From: AC-37 sp036389295
Lineage (GTDB): Bacteria; Actinomycetota; Thermoleophilia; Solirubrobacterales; Thermoleophilaceae
Direction: 5' to 3'
NCBI GenBank assembly: GCA_036389295.1
Contig: DASVQB010000024.1
Location: 1 to 64,000 of the forward strand
DNA: 64,000 bases
Shown in pieces: positions 47,912-56,036 of this stretch. The stretch's first letter is position 1. Each line of letters begins with the position of its first letter. Both the position numbers and the translations under genes were made by a program. A model generated the notes under the pieces. It had not been told where the DNA came from and ran no database searches. It saw nothing but the letters and a program-made list of their open reading frames with translations.

Positions 47912-48901
47912 CTAGGCTGGAGCGGCCGCAGCCGTCGGCTCCCCGACGTCCGCGGTCAGCTCGCCCCGCGGCTCGCGCAGGAACTCGACCAGCAGGTCGT
48001 TGAAGGTCGACGGGCGCTCGAGCATCGGCACGTGCCCGGTGTCCTCCATCACGACCTTCCGGGCCACCGGGATCAGGCGCTCGTACTCGTTCGCGTCGCG
48101 GACCCCGACGATCATGTCCTCGCGGCCCCAGACGATCAGCGTCGGGCAGCGGATCTCGCCGACCCGCTCGCGGTAGTCGTAGTCGACGATCGCCTCGAGG
48201 GCGGGCATGAACCCCTCGCGGCCGGCCCCGTGCGAGATCTCCAGGAGGAGCTCGGGGGCGATCCGGCTCGGGTGCCGCATGATCGTCGCGAACACGAGCT
48301 GCCGAAGGCGCGGCCGCAGGATCGCCGCGTCGCGCTCGGCGGCCCCGCGCGCGGTCGCCGCCGTGATGATCCGGCCCCAGGTCATCACCGGCGCGCGACT
48401 GAGGCTGGCGGTCCCGATCCCGGCCGCGGCGGCCAGGACGAGCCGCTCGACCCGCTCGGGGAACTGGATCGCGGTCTCCGCCGCGATGAAGCCGCCCATC
48501 GAGTTGCCGACGAGCGCGATCTCCCCTAGGCCGAGCCGCTCGCAGAGCGCGTCGACCGTCCGCCCGTAGCCCGACATCGTGATCCGCCCGGCCGGCATCT
48601 CCGACAAGCCGAAGCCGGGGAAGTCGAGCGCCACCACTCGCCGCTCCTGCGCGATCCGCGGCAGGTTCTCGAGCCAGTTCTGCCAGTTGCCGCCGATCCC
48701 GTGCAGGAACACGACGGGAGGGCCGTCGCCCGAGCCGAGGTCGACGTAGTTGACGCTCCGTCCCTCGATCGACTCCTGGGCGAGGTGCTCGCGCCAGTCG
48801 ACCTCGCGCCAGCCCGGCTCGGCCGGGGCGCCGTAGTCGTCGCCGGCGTGGCGCGCCTTCCACGGCGCGGCGGGGCGAGCGGTCGAGGGAACTATCGGCA
48901 T
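47912..48901 (-). CDS. Alpha/beta hydrolase, Ser nucleophile
   Basis: 329 residues. HGIGGNWQNW (oxyanion), DFPGFGLSEMP, nucleophile elbow VGNSMGGFIAAE (about 152), acid Asp in VWGREDMIVGVRDA (about 262) and His in DTGHVPMLERPS (about 290) form a complete triad. The closest type is the MhpC-like or lipase branch. About 50 N-terminal residues precede the fold. Convergent with ilvD and divergent from the HAD gene, with which it seems to share a promoter site. Confidence 0.84.
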   Translation of the reverse strand: MPIVPSTARPAAPWKARHAGDDYGAPAEPGWREVDWREHLAQESIEGRSVNYVDLGSGDGPPVVFLHGIGGNWQNWLENLPRIAQERRVVALDFPGFGLSEMPAGRITMSGYGRTVDALCERLGLGEIALVGNSMGGFIAAETAIQFPERVERLVLAAAAGIGTASLSRAPVMTWGRIITAATARGAAERDAAILRPRLRQLVFATIMRHPSRIAPELLLEISHGAGREGFMPALEAIVDYDYRERVGEIRCPTLIVWGREDMIVGVRDANEYERLIPVARKVVMEDTGHVPMLERPSTFNDLLVEFLREPRGELTADVGEPTAAAAPA

Positions 48902-48908
48902 CGCCCAT

Positions 48909-48915
48909 TACGGTA
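48909..48915. promoter_or_regulatory. Overlapping divergent -10 boxes (hydrolase / HAD)
   Basis: TACGGTA reads TACGGT forward (48909-48914, 8 bases before the HAD GTG) and TACCGT in reverse (48915-48910, 8 bases before the hydrolase ATG). Only 21 bases separate the two start codons, so both mRNAs must begin at or next to their start codons if both are transcribed from here. Confidence 0.5.
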
Positions 48916-48922
48916 CCCAGGC

Positions 48923-49483
48923 GTGGCGCGGATAGCACTCGACATCGACTCCACCCTGCACCACTACTGGGATCTGCTCGAGTCGGTGGCGCGCCGGCGC
49001 TACGGCGTCGAGCTGCCGTACGCCGAGCAGCGCGACTGGGGGATCACGCAGCTCGAGCGCCACGAGGTGGTCGCCTGCATCGAGGAGACCCACTCCGACG
49101 AGAACATCGTGGACGCGGACCCGTACCCCGGTGCGGTCGAGGTTGTCGCCGGCTGGCACGAGGCCGGCCACTGGATCCACGTCACGAGCCACCGCGCCGT
49201 CGCCACCCGCGCGGCCACCGAGCGCTGGCTCGAGCGGATCGGGATGCCCTACGACGACCTGCACTGCTCCTACGACAAGGTCTCGCGCTGCGTCGAGCTG
49301 GGGATCGACGTGCTGGTCGACGACAGCCCGGTGAACCTCGAGCGCGCGAGCGAGGCCGGGATGGTGGCCGCGACGATCGTGCACCCGTGGAACGAGGGGC
49401 TCGTCGAGCGGGGCGAGGCGGTCGGCGGCCGCGACTGGCCGGAGCTTGCGGAGCGGCTCGCGCCGCACCTGACGCGGGGCTGA
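48923..49483 (+). CDS. HAD-family 5'-nucleotidase-like phosphatase
   Basis: 186 residues. ARIALDIDSTLHHYW holds the HAD motif I (DIDST, Asp7 and Asp9), HVTSHRA is motif II, and the C-terminal VLVDDSPVNLERA (about 130) is motif III/IV. This set is like mitochondrial/cytosolic deoxyribonucleotidase-type HAD proteins (NT5C family), whose substrate cannot be fixed here. The GTG start is 8 bases after a -10 box. Confidence 0.82.
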   Translation: MARIALDIDSTLHHYWDLLESVARRRYGVELPYAEQRDWGITQLERHEVVACIEETHSDENIVDADPYPGAVEVVAGWHEAGHWIHVTSHRAVATRAATERWLERIGMPYDDLHCSYDKVSRCVELGIDVLVDDSPVNLERASEAGMVAATIVHPWNEGLVERGEAVGGRDWPELAERLAPHLTRG

Positions 49484-49543
49484 GCGGCCGCCGGCCTCCC
49501 GCGCGGGGCCGTTCCACCGGCCGATCCCTGGCACAATCGCCGC

Positions 49544-50452
49544 ATGGCGCAGTCAGCCAGGACGAGCCTCCGCGCGCCCGACGCCCAGGTCGCCGACCTG
49601 CCGTCCGCCGCCGGGCTCCCCGCCCGCCGCGACGACGACCTCCGCCCGTACCTGCCCGGGGTCGAGCCCGAGCGCCAGGTCGACGACTGGGGCCGCTCGG
49701 AGCGCGTCGAGGGCTTCCTCGACCGCACGTTCATGGACTTCGCATACCGCTACTGGTTCCGCTGCGAGGTCGAGGGGATCGAGAACGTGCCCGGCTCGGG
49801 CGGGGCCCTCCTCGTCTCGAACCACTCGGGCGCGCTGCCGCCCGACGCGGGGATGATCGCCAAGGCGATCCGGGAGGAGCACCCCCGCAGCCGGCCGCTC
49901 CACATCACCGTCGAGCACTTCTTCAAGGGCTACCCGGGGTTCTCGATGCTGGTCCCGAAGATGGGCTGCGTGGCCGCGCACCCGGCCAACGTCCAGCGGC
50001 TCCTCTACGACGAGCAGGAGCTGGTGCTGGTCTTCCCCGAGGGCCGCAAGGGCACCGAGAAGCTCTACAAGGACCGCTACCGGCTGCGCCGCTTCGGCCG
50101 CGGCGGGTTCGTGGAGGCCGCGATGCGGGCGCGCGTCCCGATCGTTCCGGTCTGCGTGGTCGGCGCCGAGGAGGCCGGCCCGATCTTCGCCCACGTCCCG
50201 CTGATGGCCCGCCTGACCGGCCTCACCTACTTCCCGATCACGCCGACGTTCCCGCACTTCGGCATGCTCGGAATGCTCGGGTACCTGCCGGCCAAGTTCA
50301 AGATCCGCTTCCTCGAGCCGCTGCGGTTCGACCGCGAGGGGCTCCACCACGACAAGTCGCTCGTCCAGAGCGTCGCCCAGGAGGTCCGCGCGCGGATCCA
50401 GGAGAACGTCTGGGAGATGGTCAAGAAGCGGCAGTCGGTCTGGTTCGGGTAG
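49544..50452 (+). CDS. Lysophospholipid acyltransferase-like (PlsC family)
   Basis: 302 residues. The acyltransferase block I is SNHSGALPPDAGMI (about 87), block II the KMGCVAA region and block III VFPEGRKGTEK (about 165); block IV is VPIVPVCVVGAEE (about 205). The NHSGxLPxD form belongs to the actinobacterial subfamily usually encoded beside an SDR-type protein, as here (gap 4 bases). A CACAAT box lies 6 bases before the ATG. Probably acylates a glycerophosphate-type acceptor at the membrane. Confidence 0.87.
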   Translation: MAQSARTSLRAPDAQVADLPSAAGLPARRDDDLRPYLPGVEPERQVDDWGRSERVEGFLDRTFMDFAYRYWFRCEVEGIENVPGSGGALLVSNHSGALPPDAGMIAKAIREEHPRSRPLHITVEHFFKGYPGFSMLVPKMGCVAAHPANVQRLLYDEQELVLVFPEGRKGTEKLYKDRYRLRRFGRGGFVEAAMRARVPIVPVCVVGAEEAGPIFAHVPLMARLTGLTYFPITPTFPHFGMLGMLGYLPAKFKIRFLEPLRFDREGLHHDKSLVQSVAQEVRARIQENVWEMVKKRQSVWFG

Positions 50453-50456
50453 GGCG

Positions 50457-52016
50457 ATGAGCGGTCGGCGCGTCCTGATCACGGGGCTGTCCACCTTCTG
50501 GGGCGGGCGGCTCGCCCAGGCGCTCGAGGCCGACGACCGCTTCGAGGCGATCGTCGGCGTCGACAACAAGGACCCCACCCGCGAGCTCGAGCGCACCGAG
50601 TTCGTGCGGGTCGGCACCCAGCACGCGCTCCTGCGGCGCATCGTGGAGGCGGCGGAGATCGACACCGTGGTCGACAGCCGCCTGGTCGTGGACTCGACCA
50701 CCACCGCGGCCCGCCTCGCGCACGAGAACAACGTGATCGGGACGATGAACATCCTGGCAGCGTGCTCGCACTCGACGGTCAGGACGTTCGTCTTCAAGTC
50801 GTCCGCGCACTACTACGGGACCGCCCAGGACGACCCCGCGTTCTTCACCGAGGCGATGGGCCGGCCGCACCCGCCGCGGACGCGCATCGAGCGCGACATC
50901 GTCGAGGCCGAGGCCAGCGTGCGCGACTTCGCCGAGAAGAACCCGCACGTGGCCACGACGATCCTCCGCTTCGCGAACGTGCTCGGGCCGGACCTCACCA
51001 CCTCGCACACGCGGCTGTTCTCGCTGCCGGTCGTGCCGGCGATCCTCGGCTTCGACCCCCGCTACCAGTTCGTCCACGAGGACGACGTGGTGGCCGCGCT
51101 GGCCCACGCCGTCCAGGGCGACCTCGCCGGCCTCTTCAACGTGGCCGCCGACGGCGTGCTCGCCCTGAGCGAGGTCGCCTCGCTGCTCGGGAAGCCGTGG
51201 GCGCCGGTGCTGACGCCGTGGGGGACCGGCCTCCAGGCGTCGGCCCTGCGAAGGCTCGGCCTCCGCATCCCGGCCGAGATGCTGGGCCAGCTCCGCTTCG
51301 GGCGGGCGCTCGACAACCGCCGCCTGAAGGCGACCGGGTTCGCCTACCGCTACACGAGCCGCGAGTCCGTGCTCGCCCTCGCCGAGCACATGCGGCTGAG
51401 CGGGGTGCTGCGCGGCGCGAAGGAGCCGTACCGCTACGAGCGCGAGGTCGAGGACTTCCTGCGCTGGAGCCCGCACGTGCGCAACCCGGCCTACCGCAAG
51501 AGCGCGCTGGGGGCCTCGGCCGAGCTCGAGGAGCTCCAGCGGCTGCACCTGCGCTACGCGGAGCGGGTGGCCACGGTGGGCACCGCCTCCGCGTCCCGGC
51601 AGGCCGAGGCGATGGCGCGGTCGGTGCGGGCGGCCGGCGGCGAGCGGCCCGCGGAGGCCGAGGCGCCGGAGGGCGCGGAGCGGCCCGCGCCGGCGGCGGA
51701 GGCGGGCGAGCCCGCCGACGAGTCGCAGAACGGGGACGAGCCCGCTCCCGGCCCGCCGCCGGCCGAGCCGGGCGCCGCCGCGTCCACGGCCGAGCCGAGC
51801 GCCGCCGCCGCGCCCGCGGCCGAGCCGGGCGCCGCCGCGCCGTCGGCCGAGCACTACGACGACCTCGCGCCCGAGGAGATCGCGCCCGTGCTCGAGTCGA
51901 TGGAGACGGCCGACCTCCTCGCCCTGCGCGACCACGAGCGGGCGAGCGGGGGCCGGCCGCGGGTGCTCGCGGCGATCGACGGGGTCCTCACCCGCCGCGA
52001 GGCCGCGCCGCGCTGA
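50457..52016 (+). CDS. NAD-dependent epimerase/dehydratase-like protein with tail
   Basis: 519 residues. The SDR core (about 1-330) opens with LITGLSTFWGGRLAQAL, a variant of the usual GxxGxxG in which the second Gly is Ser/Phe-flanked, and has SSAHYYG and RFANVLGPD. Helical linker segments follow, then a disordered Ala/Glu/Pro region (about 385-465) and a short final helical unit (YDDLAPEEIAPVLESMETAD to AAIDGVLTRREAA). It forms a two-gene unit with the acyltransferase. Enzymatic activity is uncertain because the NAD-binding motif is atypical. Confidence 0.8.
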   Translation: MSGRRVLITGLSTFWGGRLAQALEADDRFEAIVGVDNKDPTRELERTEFVRVGTQHALLRRIVEAAEIDTVVDSRLVVDSTTTAARLAHENNVIGTMNILAACSHSTVRTFVFKSSAHYYGTAQDDPAFFTEAMGRPHPPRTRIERDIVEAEASVRDFAEKNPHVATTILRFANVLGPDLTTSHTRLFSLPVVPAILGFDPRYQFVHEDDVVAALAHAVQGDLAGLFNVAADGVLALSEVASLLGKPWAPVLTPWGTGLQASALRRLGLRIPAEMLGQLRFGRALDNRRLKATGFAYRYTSRESVLALAEHMRLSGVLRGAKEPYRYEREVEDFLRWSPHVRNPAYRKSALGASAELEELQRLHLRYAERVATVGTASASRQAEAMARSVRAAGGERPAEAEAPEGAERPAPAAEAGEPADESQNGDEPAPGPPPAEPGAAASTAEPSAAAAPAAEPGAAAPSAEHYDDLAPEEIAPVLESMETADLLALRDHERASGGRPRVLAAIDGVLTRREAAPR

Positions 52017-52133
52017 GCCGGCGGTCCCGCGACGCACGGCGCCGGCGGCCGGGCGCGGCCGCGTCCCCTGCAAGAACCCGACCACCCTCCCCGTCGTGGC
52101 GCGCAAAGCGCGAGAATTCGCCGCTAACGGGCC

Positions 52134-52139
52134 TAGACT
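52134..52139 (+). promoter_or_regulatory. -10 box TAGACT for the L,D-transpeptidase
   Basis: TAGACT ends 18 bases before the ATG at 52158, leaving a leader of about 10-12 bases. A CGCGCAAAGCGCG dyad lies 20 bases further upstream. Confidence 0.45.
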
Positions 52140-52157
52140 GGCCAATCCGGAACCCTC

Positions 52158-53198
52158 ATGCGGCAGCGCTCGTTCATCCTCCTCGCGACGTTGCTGGCGG
52201 CGCTGATCTTCGGCTCCGTCGGCGTCTACGCATACGACTCGGCCCGAGACGACGAGATCGCGGAGGGGATCACGGCCGCGGGCATCGACCTCGGCGGCCT
52301 GAAGGACGACGCCGCCCGCGAGAAGCTCCGCAGCGAGCTGACCTACGACCTCGAGCGGCCGCTGCGCGTCAAGTACCGCGGCCGCTCCGTCAAGCTCGAC
52401 GCCCGGCGGGCCGGGATCCGCGTGGACGTCGACGCCATGGTGGACGACGCCCTCGACCGCACCCGCGACGGCAACCTGGTCACCCGCAGCGTGAGGGCGA
52501 TCACCGGCGGCGAGGTCCACGCCGAGGTGCCGGCCCAGGTCAGCTACTCCGGGGCCGCGGTGGGCGCCTTCGTCAGGCGCGTCAAGCGGCAGCTCGACCG
52601 CCCCGCGCGCGACGCGAGCATCTCGTACTCGGGCGGCGGGATCGTCCCGGTCCGCGGCCGCAACGGCCACGCCGTCGACCGGGAGCGGCTGGCAGACGAC
52701 GTTCGCGCCGCGCTCGTCGAGCCCGCCTCCACCCGCGTGGTGAGGCCCAGGGTCACGGTCACCAAGCCGAAGGTGACCACCGGCGAGCTGGCCTCCAGGT
52801 ACCCGAAGGTCATCACGGTCGACCGCACCGCGAAGGTCCTGCGGCTGTACGTGAACCTGAAGCAGGCCGCCACCTACCCGATCGCGGTGGGGCAGGTCGG
52901 CCTCGAGACGCCCGCCGGCCAGTACCAGATCCAGGACAAGCAGGTGAACCCGGCCTGGCACGTCCCGAACAGCGACTGGGCCGGCAAGCTCGCGGGCAGG
53001 GTGATCCCCGGCGGGGTGCCGTCGAACCCGCTCCGCGCGCGCTGGATGGGCATCTACGGCGGCGCCGGCATCCACGGGACGACCGACATCGGCTCGCTCG
53101 GCACCGCCGCCTCCCACGGCTGCATCCGCATGTCGGTGCCGAACGTGATCGAGCTGTACGACCGAGTGGATGTCGGAACTCCCGTGTTCATCAGCTGA
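52158..53198 (+). CDS. L,D-transpeptidase with PG-binding domain
   Basis: 346 residues. An N-terminal membrane anchor (about 5-25) is followed by a PG_binding_4-like/VanW-associated domain (GITAAGIDLGGLKDDAAREKLRSEL onward) and a C-terminal YkuD domain with HGTTDIGSLGTAASHGCIRM, catalytic Cys322. It forms 3-3 crosslinks or attaches proteins to peptidoglycan outside the membrane. The domain order is normal for actinobacteria. Its TGA overlaps the ATG of the next gene (TGATG). Confidence 0.93.
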   Translation: MRQRSFILLATLLAALIFGSVGVYAYDSARDDEIAEGITAAGIDLGGLKDDAAREKLRSELTYDLERPLRVKYRGRSVKLDARRAGIRVDVDAMVDDALDRTRDGNLVTRSVRAITGGEVHAEVPAQVSYSGAAVGAFVRRVKRQLDRPARDASISYSGGGIVPVRGRNGHAVDRERLADDVRAALVEPASTRVVRPRVTVTKPKVTTGELASRYPKVITVDRTAKVLRLYVNLKQAATYPIAVGQVGLETPAGQYQIQDKQVNPAWHVPNSDWAGKLAGRVIPGGVPSNPLRARWMGIYGGAGIHGTTDIGSLGTAASHGCIRMSVPNVIELYDRVDVGTPVFIS

Positions 53199-53734
53199 TG
53201 GCCGAGACCCCCTCGCGTCCGACCGGGCGCGCAACCGCAAGCCAACCGCGCACGCCGCGCCCGTCCGCCCGCGCGACCGCCGCGGCCGTCGCCCTCGCGA
53301 TCGCCGCCGCCTCGCAGGCGCTCGCGCCCGCCGCGGCGGACACCTCCGAGCTGCGCGCCGCGCGCGTCGTCGCCCCCGAGTCCGACTCGAGGTACGTCGG
53401 CAAGACGGAGGAGGGCAGGACGATCCAGCTCTCGATCTCCGCGAGGACGATCCAGGTGATCGGCTGGGACTTCGAGTGCGGCCGCAAGGCCATCGCACGC
53501 GCGAGCGTCCAGGGCATCCCGATCAAGTACAGCGCGAAGGGCTACCGGTTCAAGATCAGCACCGGCGGGATCGTCACCTACCTCGACGGCGAGCCCGACG
53601 AGAACGCCCGGGTGGCGATCAGGGGCCGGTTCTCGCCCGGAGCGCGGGCGGTCACCGGGCTGCTGCGGGTGAAGACGCCCCGCTGCCACGACACCGGCTA
53701 CCTGAAGTGGAGCGCCAAGCGGCGCTCGGGCTGA
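53198..53734 (+). CDS. Secreted beta-rich protein of unknown function
   Basis: 178 residues. A long basic N-terminal part is followed by a hydrophobic stretch (ARATAAAVALAIAAASQALAPAAA, about 25-48) that fits a signal peptide with an extended n-region. The mature part resembles a beta-sandwich found in many actinobacterial exported proteins (YVGKTEEGRTIQLSIS, WDFECGRK, CHDTGYLKWSAKR) with two Cys likely to form a disulfide. It is coupled to the L,D-transpeptidase, so it may act in the cell wall. Confidence 0.7.
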   Translation: MAETPSRPTGRATASQPRTPRPSARATAAAVALAIAAASQALAPAAADTSELRAARVVAPESDSRYVGKTEEGRTIQLSISARTIQVIGWDFECGRKAIARASVQGIPIKYSAKGYRFKISTGGIVTYLDGEPDENARVAIRGRFSPGARAVTGLLRVKTPRCHDTGYLKWSAKRRSG

Positions 53735-53762
53735 TCGGCCGCGCACGGCGCTCGGGCTGATC
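53721..53762 (+). repeat. 16-bp repeat of the gene end
   Basis: GGCGCTCGGGCTGATC, which includes the stop codon of the secreted protein gene, is repeated exactly at 53747-53762 (period 26). Confidence 0.7.
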
Positions 53763-53886
53763 CGGCGCACCCCGCGGGCGGGCCGATCGGCCGCCCTGGA
53801 GCCCGATCCAGGCCTCCTCGGACGCGAATTGCGACGAACGGGGGGTAGATGGCGAAAAAGGGGTGGCGCGGGCGGCGCGGAGCACG

Positions 53887-53892
53887 TAGAGT
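53887..53892 (+). promoter_or_regulatory. -10 box TAGAGT for the beta-helix gene
   Basis: TAGAGT ends 7 bases before the ATG at 53900, selecting it over an ATG at 53849 that would add 17 basic residues. Confidence 0.45.
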
Positions 53893-53899
53893 GCCCCGT

Positions 53900-54883
53900 A
53901 TGCGACTACTAACCCCAGCCCGATTGCTCAAGTCAGTCCCGGCGATCCTCCTGATCGCCCTGGCCCTGCCGGCCTCGGCGTCCGCCCAGGCGACCCGGAC
54001 ATGGGTCTCCGGCGTAGGCGACGACGCGAACCCGTGCAGCCGCACGGCACCGTGCAAGACCTTCGCAGGCGCGATCTCGAAGACCGCCAACGGCGGCGAG
54101 ATCAACTGCCTCGACCCAGGCGGCTTCGGCGGCGTCACGATCACGAAGTCGTTGACGATCAAGTGCCACTACACCGAGGGCGGCGTCCTCGTGAGCGGCA
54201 CGAACGCGATCGTCGTCAACGCGACGGCCAGCGACAAGGTCACGCTGAAGGGGCTCGACATCAACGGCATCGGGACAGGGGCGCAGACCTCCCTCTCCGG
54301 CATCAAGGTGCTGTCGGCCAGGAACGTGAACATCATCGACAGCGAGATCTACAGGTTCAAGGCCGGCATAGCCGTGGTGCCAACCTCCACCCAGACCCGC
54401 GTGGTGGTGGCGAACAGCCACATCCACGACAACGGGATCGGGTTGATCAACGCGCCCGGCAACAGCCTGATCCAGTTCACGACGGCGGTGCTCAGGAACA
54501 ACAACATCCAGGACAACACCTGCGGTGTGGTGGCGAGCGCCGGCGGCACGAACGCGAGCACGCCGGACGCGAACCTGAGCTGCGGGACCGTGGCCCCGGG
54601 GGCGATCAACAAGCCCGCGGCGGTGCACATCTTCCACAGCGGTGTGAACTTCAACAACACCGGTGTGTTCTCGCGCGGCTCCAACGGGCTCGCCGAGATC
54701 GCGTACAACGAGATCACCAACAACGACTCGGCCGGGATGATCCGCGCCGACAGCGGAGTCATCAGGTCCACGACGCCGGCCACGAACGTGATCAGCTCGA
54801 ACGGCCCCGGTGACGCTCCGAACCAGTTCACCACGCTCTCGAAGCGTGCCGCGAAGCGTGCTGCGAAGCGCGCGAACGGCTGA
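53900..54883 (+). CDS. Secreted parallel beta-helix protein
   Basis: 327 residues with a signal peptide (LLKSVPAILLIALALPASASAQ). The mature chain is Asn-, Gly- and Thr-rich with pectate-lyase-type rungs (VTLKGLDINGIGTG, IIDSEIYRFKAGIAV, VVANSHIHDNGIGL, IAYNEITNNDSAG). The opening TRTWVSGVGDDANPCSRTAPCKTFAGAI and CLDPGGFGGVTITKS is a recurring form of right-handed beta-helix proteins. No catalytic residues can be assigned; a surface or matrix role is possible. The C-terminus is basic (KRAAKRAAKRANG). Codons are slightly richer in A than in neighbouring genes. Confidence 0.8.
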   Translation: MRLLTPARLLKSVPAILLIALALPASASAQATRTWVSGVGDDANPCSRTAPCKTFAGAISKTANGGEINCLDPGGFGGVTITKSLTIKCHYTEGGVLVSGTNAIVVNATASDKVTLKGLDINGIGTGAQTSLSGIKVLSARNVNIIDSEIYRFKAGIAVVPTSTQTRVVVANSHIHDNGIGLINAPGNSLIQFTTAVLRNNNIQDNTCGVVASAGGTNASTPDANLSCGTVAPGAINKPAAVHIFHSGVNFNNTGVFSRGSNGLAEIAYNEITNNDSAGMIRADSGVIRSTTPATNVISSNGPGDAPNQFTTLSKRAAKRAAKRANG

Positions 54884-54903
54884 GCTGACGGGCTGAGGGC
54901 ATA

Positions 54904-54935
54904 GGGCGCGGGGGCCGTCGCCGGCCCCCGCGCCC
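54904..54935 (+). terminator. Perfect 13-bp hairpin after the beta-helix gene
   Basis: GGGCGCGGGGGCC (54904-54916) pairs without mismatch with GGCCCCCGCGCCC (54923-54935) around a 6-base loop, 20 bases after the stop. There is no T run, common in high-GC terminators. It separates the beta-helix gene from the next promoter. Confidence 0.7.
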
Positions 54936-54947
54936 GCTCGCCGTCTC

Positions 54948-54953
54948 TATATT
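54948..54953 (+). promoter_or_regulatory. -10 box TATATT for the glycan cluster
   Basis: TATATT is the most AT-rich box in this part of the window. It lies 7 bases before a GTG that opens a 19-codon leader ORF. Confidence 0.6.
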
Positions 54954-54960
54954 CGAGGCG

Positions 54961-55020
54961 GTGCGGATTCGGGTTCCCGAGGCGCTGAGGGGTCTGGTGC
55001 GTCCTGGGGGCGGCCCCTGA
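54961..55020 (+). CDS. Putative leader peptide, 19 residues
   Basis: From GTG 54961, 7 bases after TATATT, the frame reads MRIRVPEALRGLVRPGGGP and stops at TGA, whose last base is the A of the epimerase ATG (TGATG). A leaderless start with full coupling to the next gene suggests that ribosomes enter here and re-initiate at the epimerase. The peptide is Arg- and Pro-rich and ends in PGGGP, a possible slow or pausing sequence. It may be regulatory or may just provide an entry site. Confidence 0.5.
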   Translation: MRIRVPEALRGLVRPGGGP

Positions 55021-56036
55021 TGCGCTGCCTCATCACCGGCGGGGCCGGCTTCATCGGCTCGCACCTGGCCGAGGCGCTGATCGCCCGCGGCGACCGGGTC
55101 CTGATCCTCGACGACCTCTCGACCGGCGACCGCGGCAACGTCGAGCACCTGGTCGCGGCCGGGGGGGCCGAGCTGGTCGAGGGCACCGTCCTCGACGCGG
55201 ACCTCGTCGACGACTGCATGTCCGAGGTCGACGTCTGCCTCCACCTGGCGTCGGCGGTCGGGGTCAAGCTCATCGTCTCCCAGCCGCTCGACTCGCTGCT
55301 CGCGAACGTCCGCGGGGCCGACGTGGTCTTCGCCTCGGCGGCGCGTCGCGAGCGCCGGCTGCTGTTCACGTCCACCTCGGAGGTGTACGGGAAGAACAGC
55401 GACCGCGGGCTCGCCGAGACCGCCGACAGGATCGTCGGGTCGCCGTTCGTCGCCCGCTGGGGGTACTCGACCGCGAAGGCGCTGGGGGAGGCCCTGGCGC
55501 ACGCCTACTGCCGCGAGCGCGGCGCGGCCTTCACCGTCGCTCGCCTGTTCAACACGGTCGGCCCGCGGCAGAAGGGCGCCTACGGGATGGTCCTGCCGCG
55601 CTTCGTCCGGCAGGCGCTCGCCGGCGACGACCTCACGGTCTACGGGACCGGCGCCCAGACGCGCTGCTTCATCCACGTCGCGGACACCGTGCACGCGCTG
55701 CTGCTCCTGCTCGAGAACGAGGGCTCGATCGGCCGCGTCTTCAACGTCGGGGCCTCCGGCGAGGTCCCGATCATCGAGCTGGCGGCGAAGGTCATCGAGC
55801 GGGCCGAGTCGGACTCGCGCGTCCGGATCGTGCCCTACGAGAGCGCGTACGGGGAGGGGTTCGAGGAGCTCGGCCGGCGCGTGCCCGACACGACGCAGGT
55901 CCGGCGCCTGACGGGCTGGGCGCCGAGCCGCACCCTCGAGGAGACGATCGACGACGTGATCGCCTACGAGCGCAGCGCGCTCGCGCAGCCCCGGGCCGGG
56001 CTCGGCGCCGACGCGGGCGGCCGCGATGCCGGCTGA
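55020..56036 (+). CDS. NAD-dependent sugar epimerase/dehydratase
   Basis: 338 residues of the extended SDR family. ITGGAGFIGSHLAEAL (about 5-20) binds NAD, SEVYGK holds the active-site Ser/Thr area, and YSTAK (about 147) is the catalytic Tyr-Lys pair. NTVGPRQKGAYGMVLPRFV matches UDP-glucuronate decarboxylase/GDP-mannose dehydratase relatives. The exact nucleotide sugar is unknown. It is the first main gene of the surface-glycan cluster and overlaps the next gene by 11 bases. Confidence 0.87.
   Translation: MRCLITGGAGFIGSHLAEALIARGDRVLILDDLSTGDRGNVEHLVAAGGAELVEGTVLDADLVDDCMSEVDVCLHLASAVGVKLIVSQPLDSLLANVRGADVVFASAARRERRLLFTSTSEVYGKNSDRGLAETADRIVGSPFVARWGYSTAKALGEALAHAYCRERGAAFTVARLFNTVGPRQKGAYGMVLPRFVRQALAGDDLTVYGTGAQTRCFIHVADTVHALLLLLENEGSIGRVFNVGASGEVPIIELAAKVIERAESDSRVRIVPYESAYGEGFEELGRRVPDTTQVRRLTGWAPSRTLEETIDDVIAYERSALAQPRAGLGADAGGRDAG

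Noticed and set aside
52045..52062. GCGGCC/GGCCGC hairpin as terminator after the SDR gene
   Set aside because: Only a six-base stem with no T tract in a region where such dyads arise by chance.
50421..53498. Over 1000-residue open frame antisense to the SDR and L,D-transpeptidase genes
   Set aside because: Low-complexity shadow frame; the plus-strand genes are clear.
53900..54883. Beta-helix gene as recently transferred DNA
   Set aside because: Slightly more A-rich codons are explained by the Asn/Lys/Thr-rich product; no mobile element or repeat flanks it.
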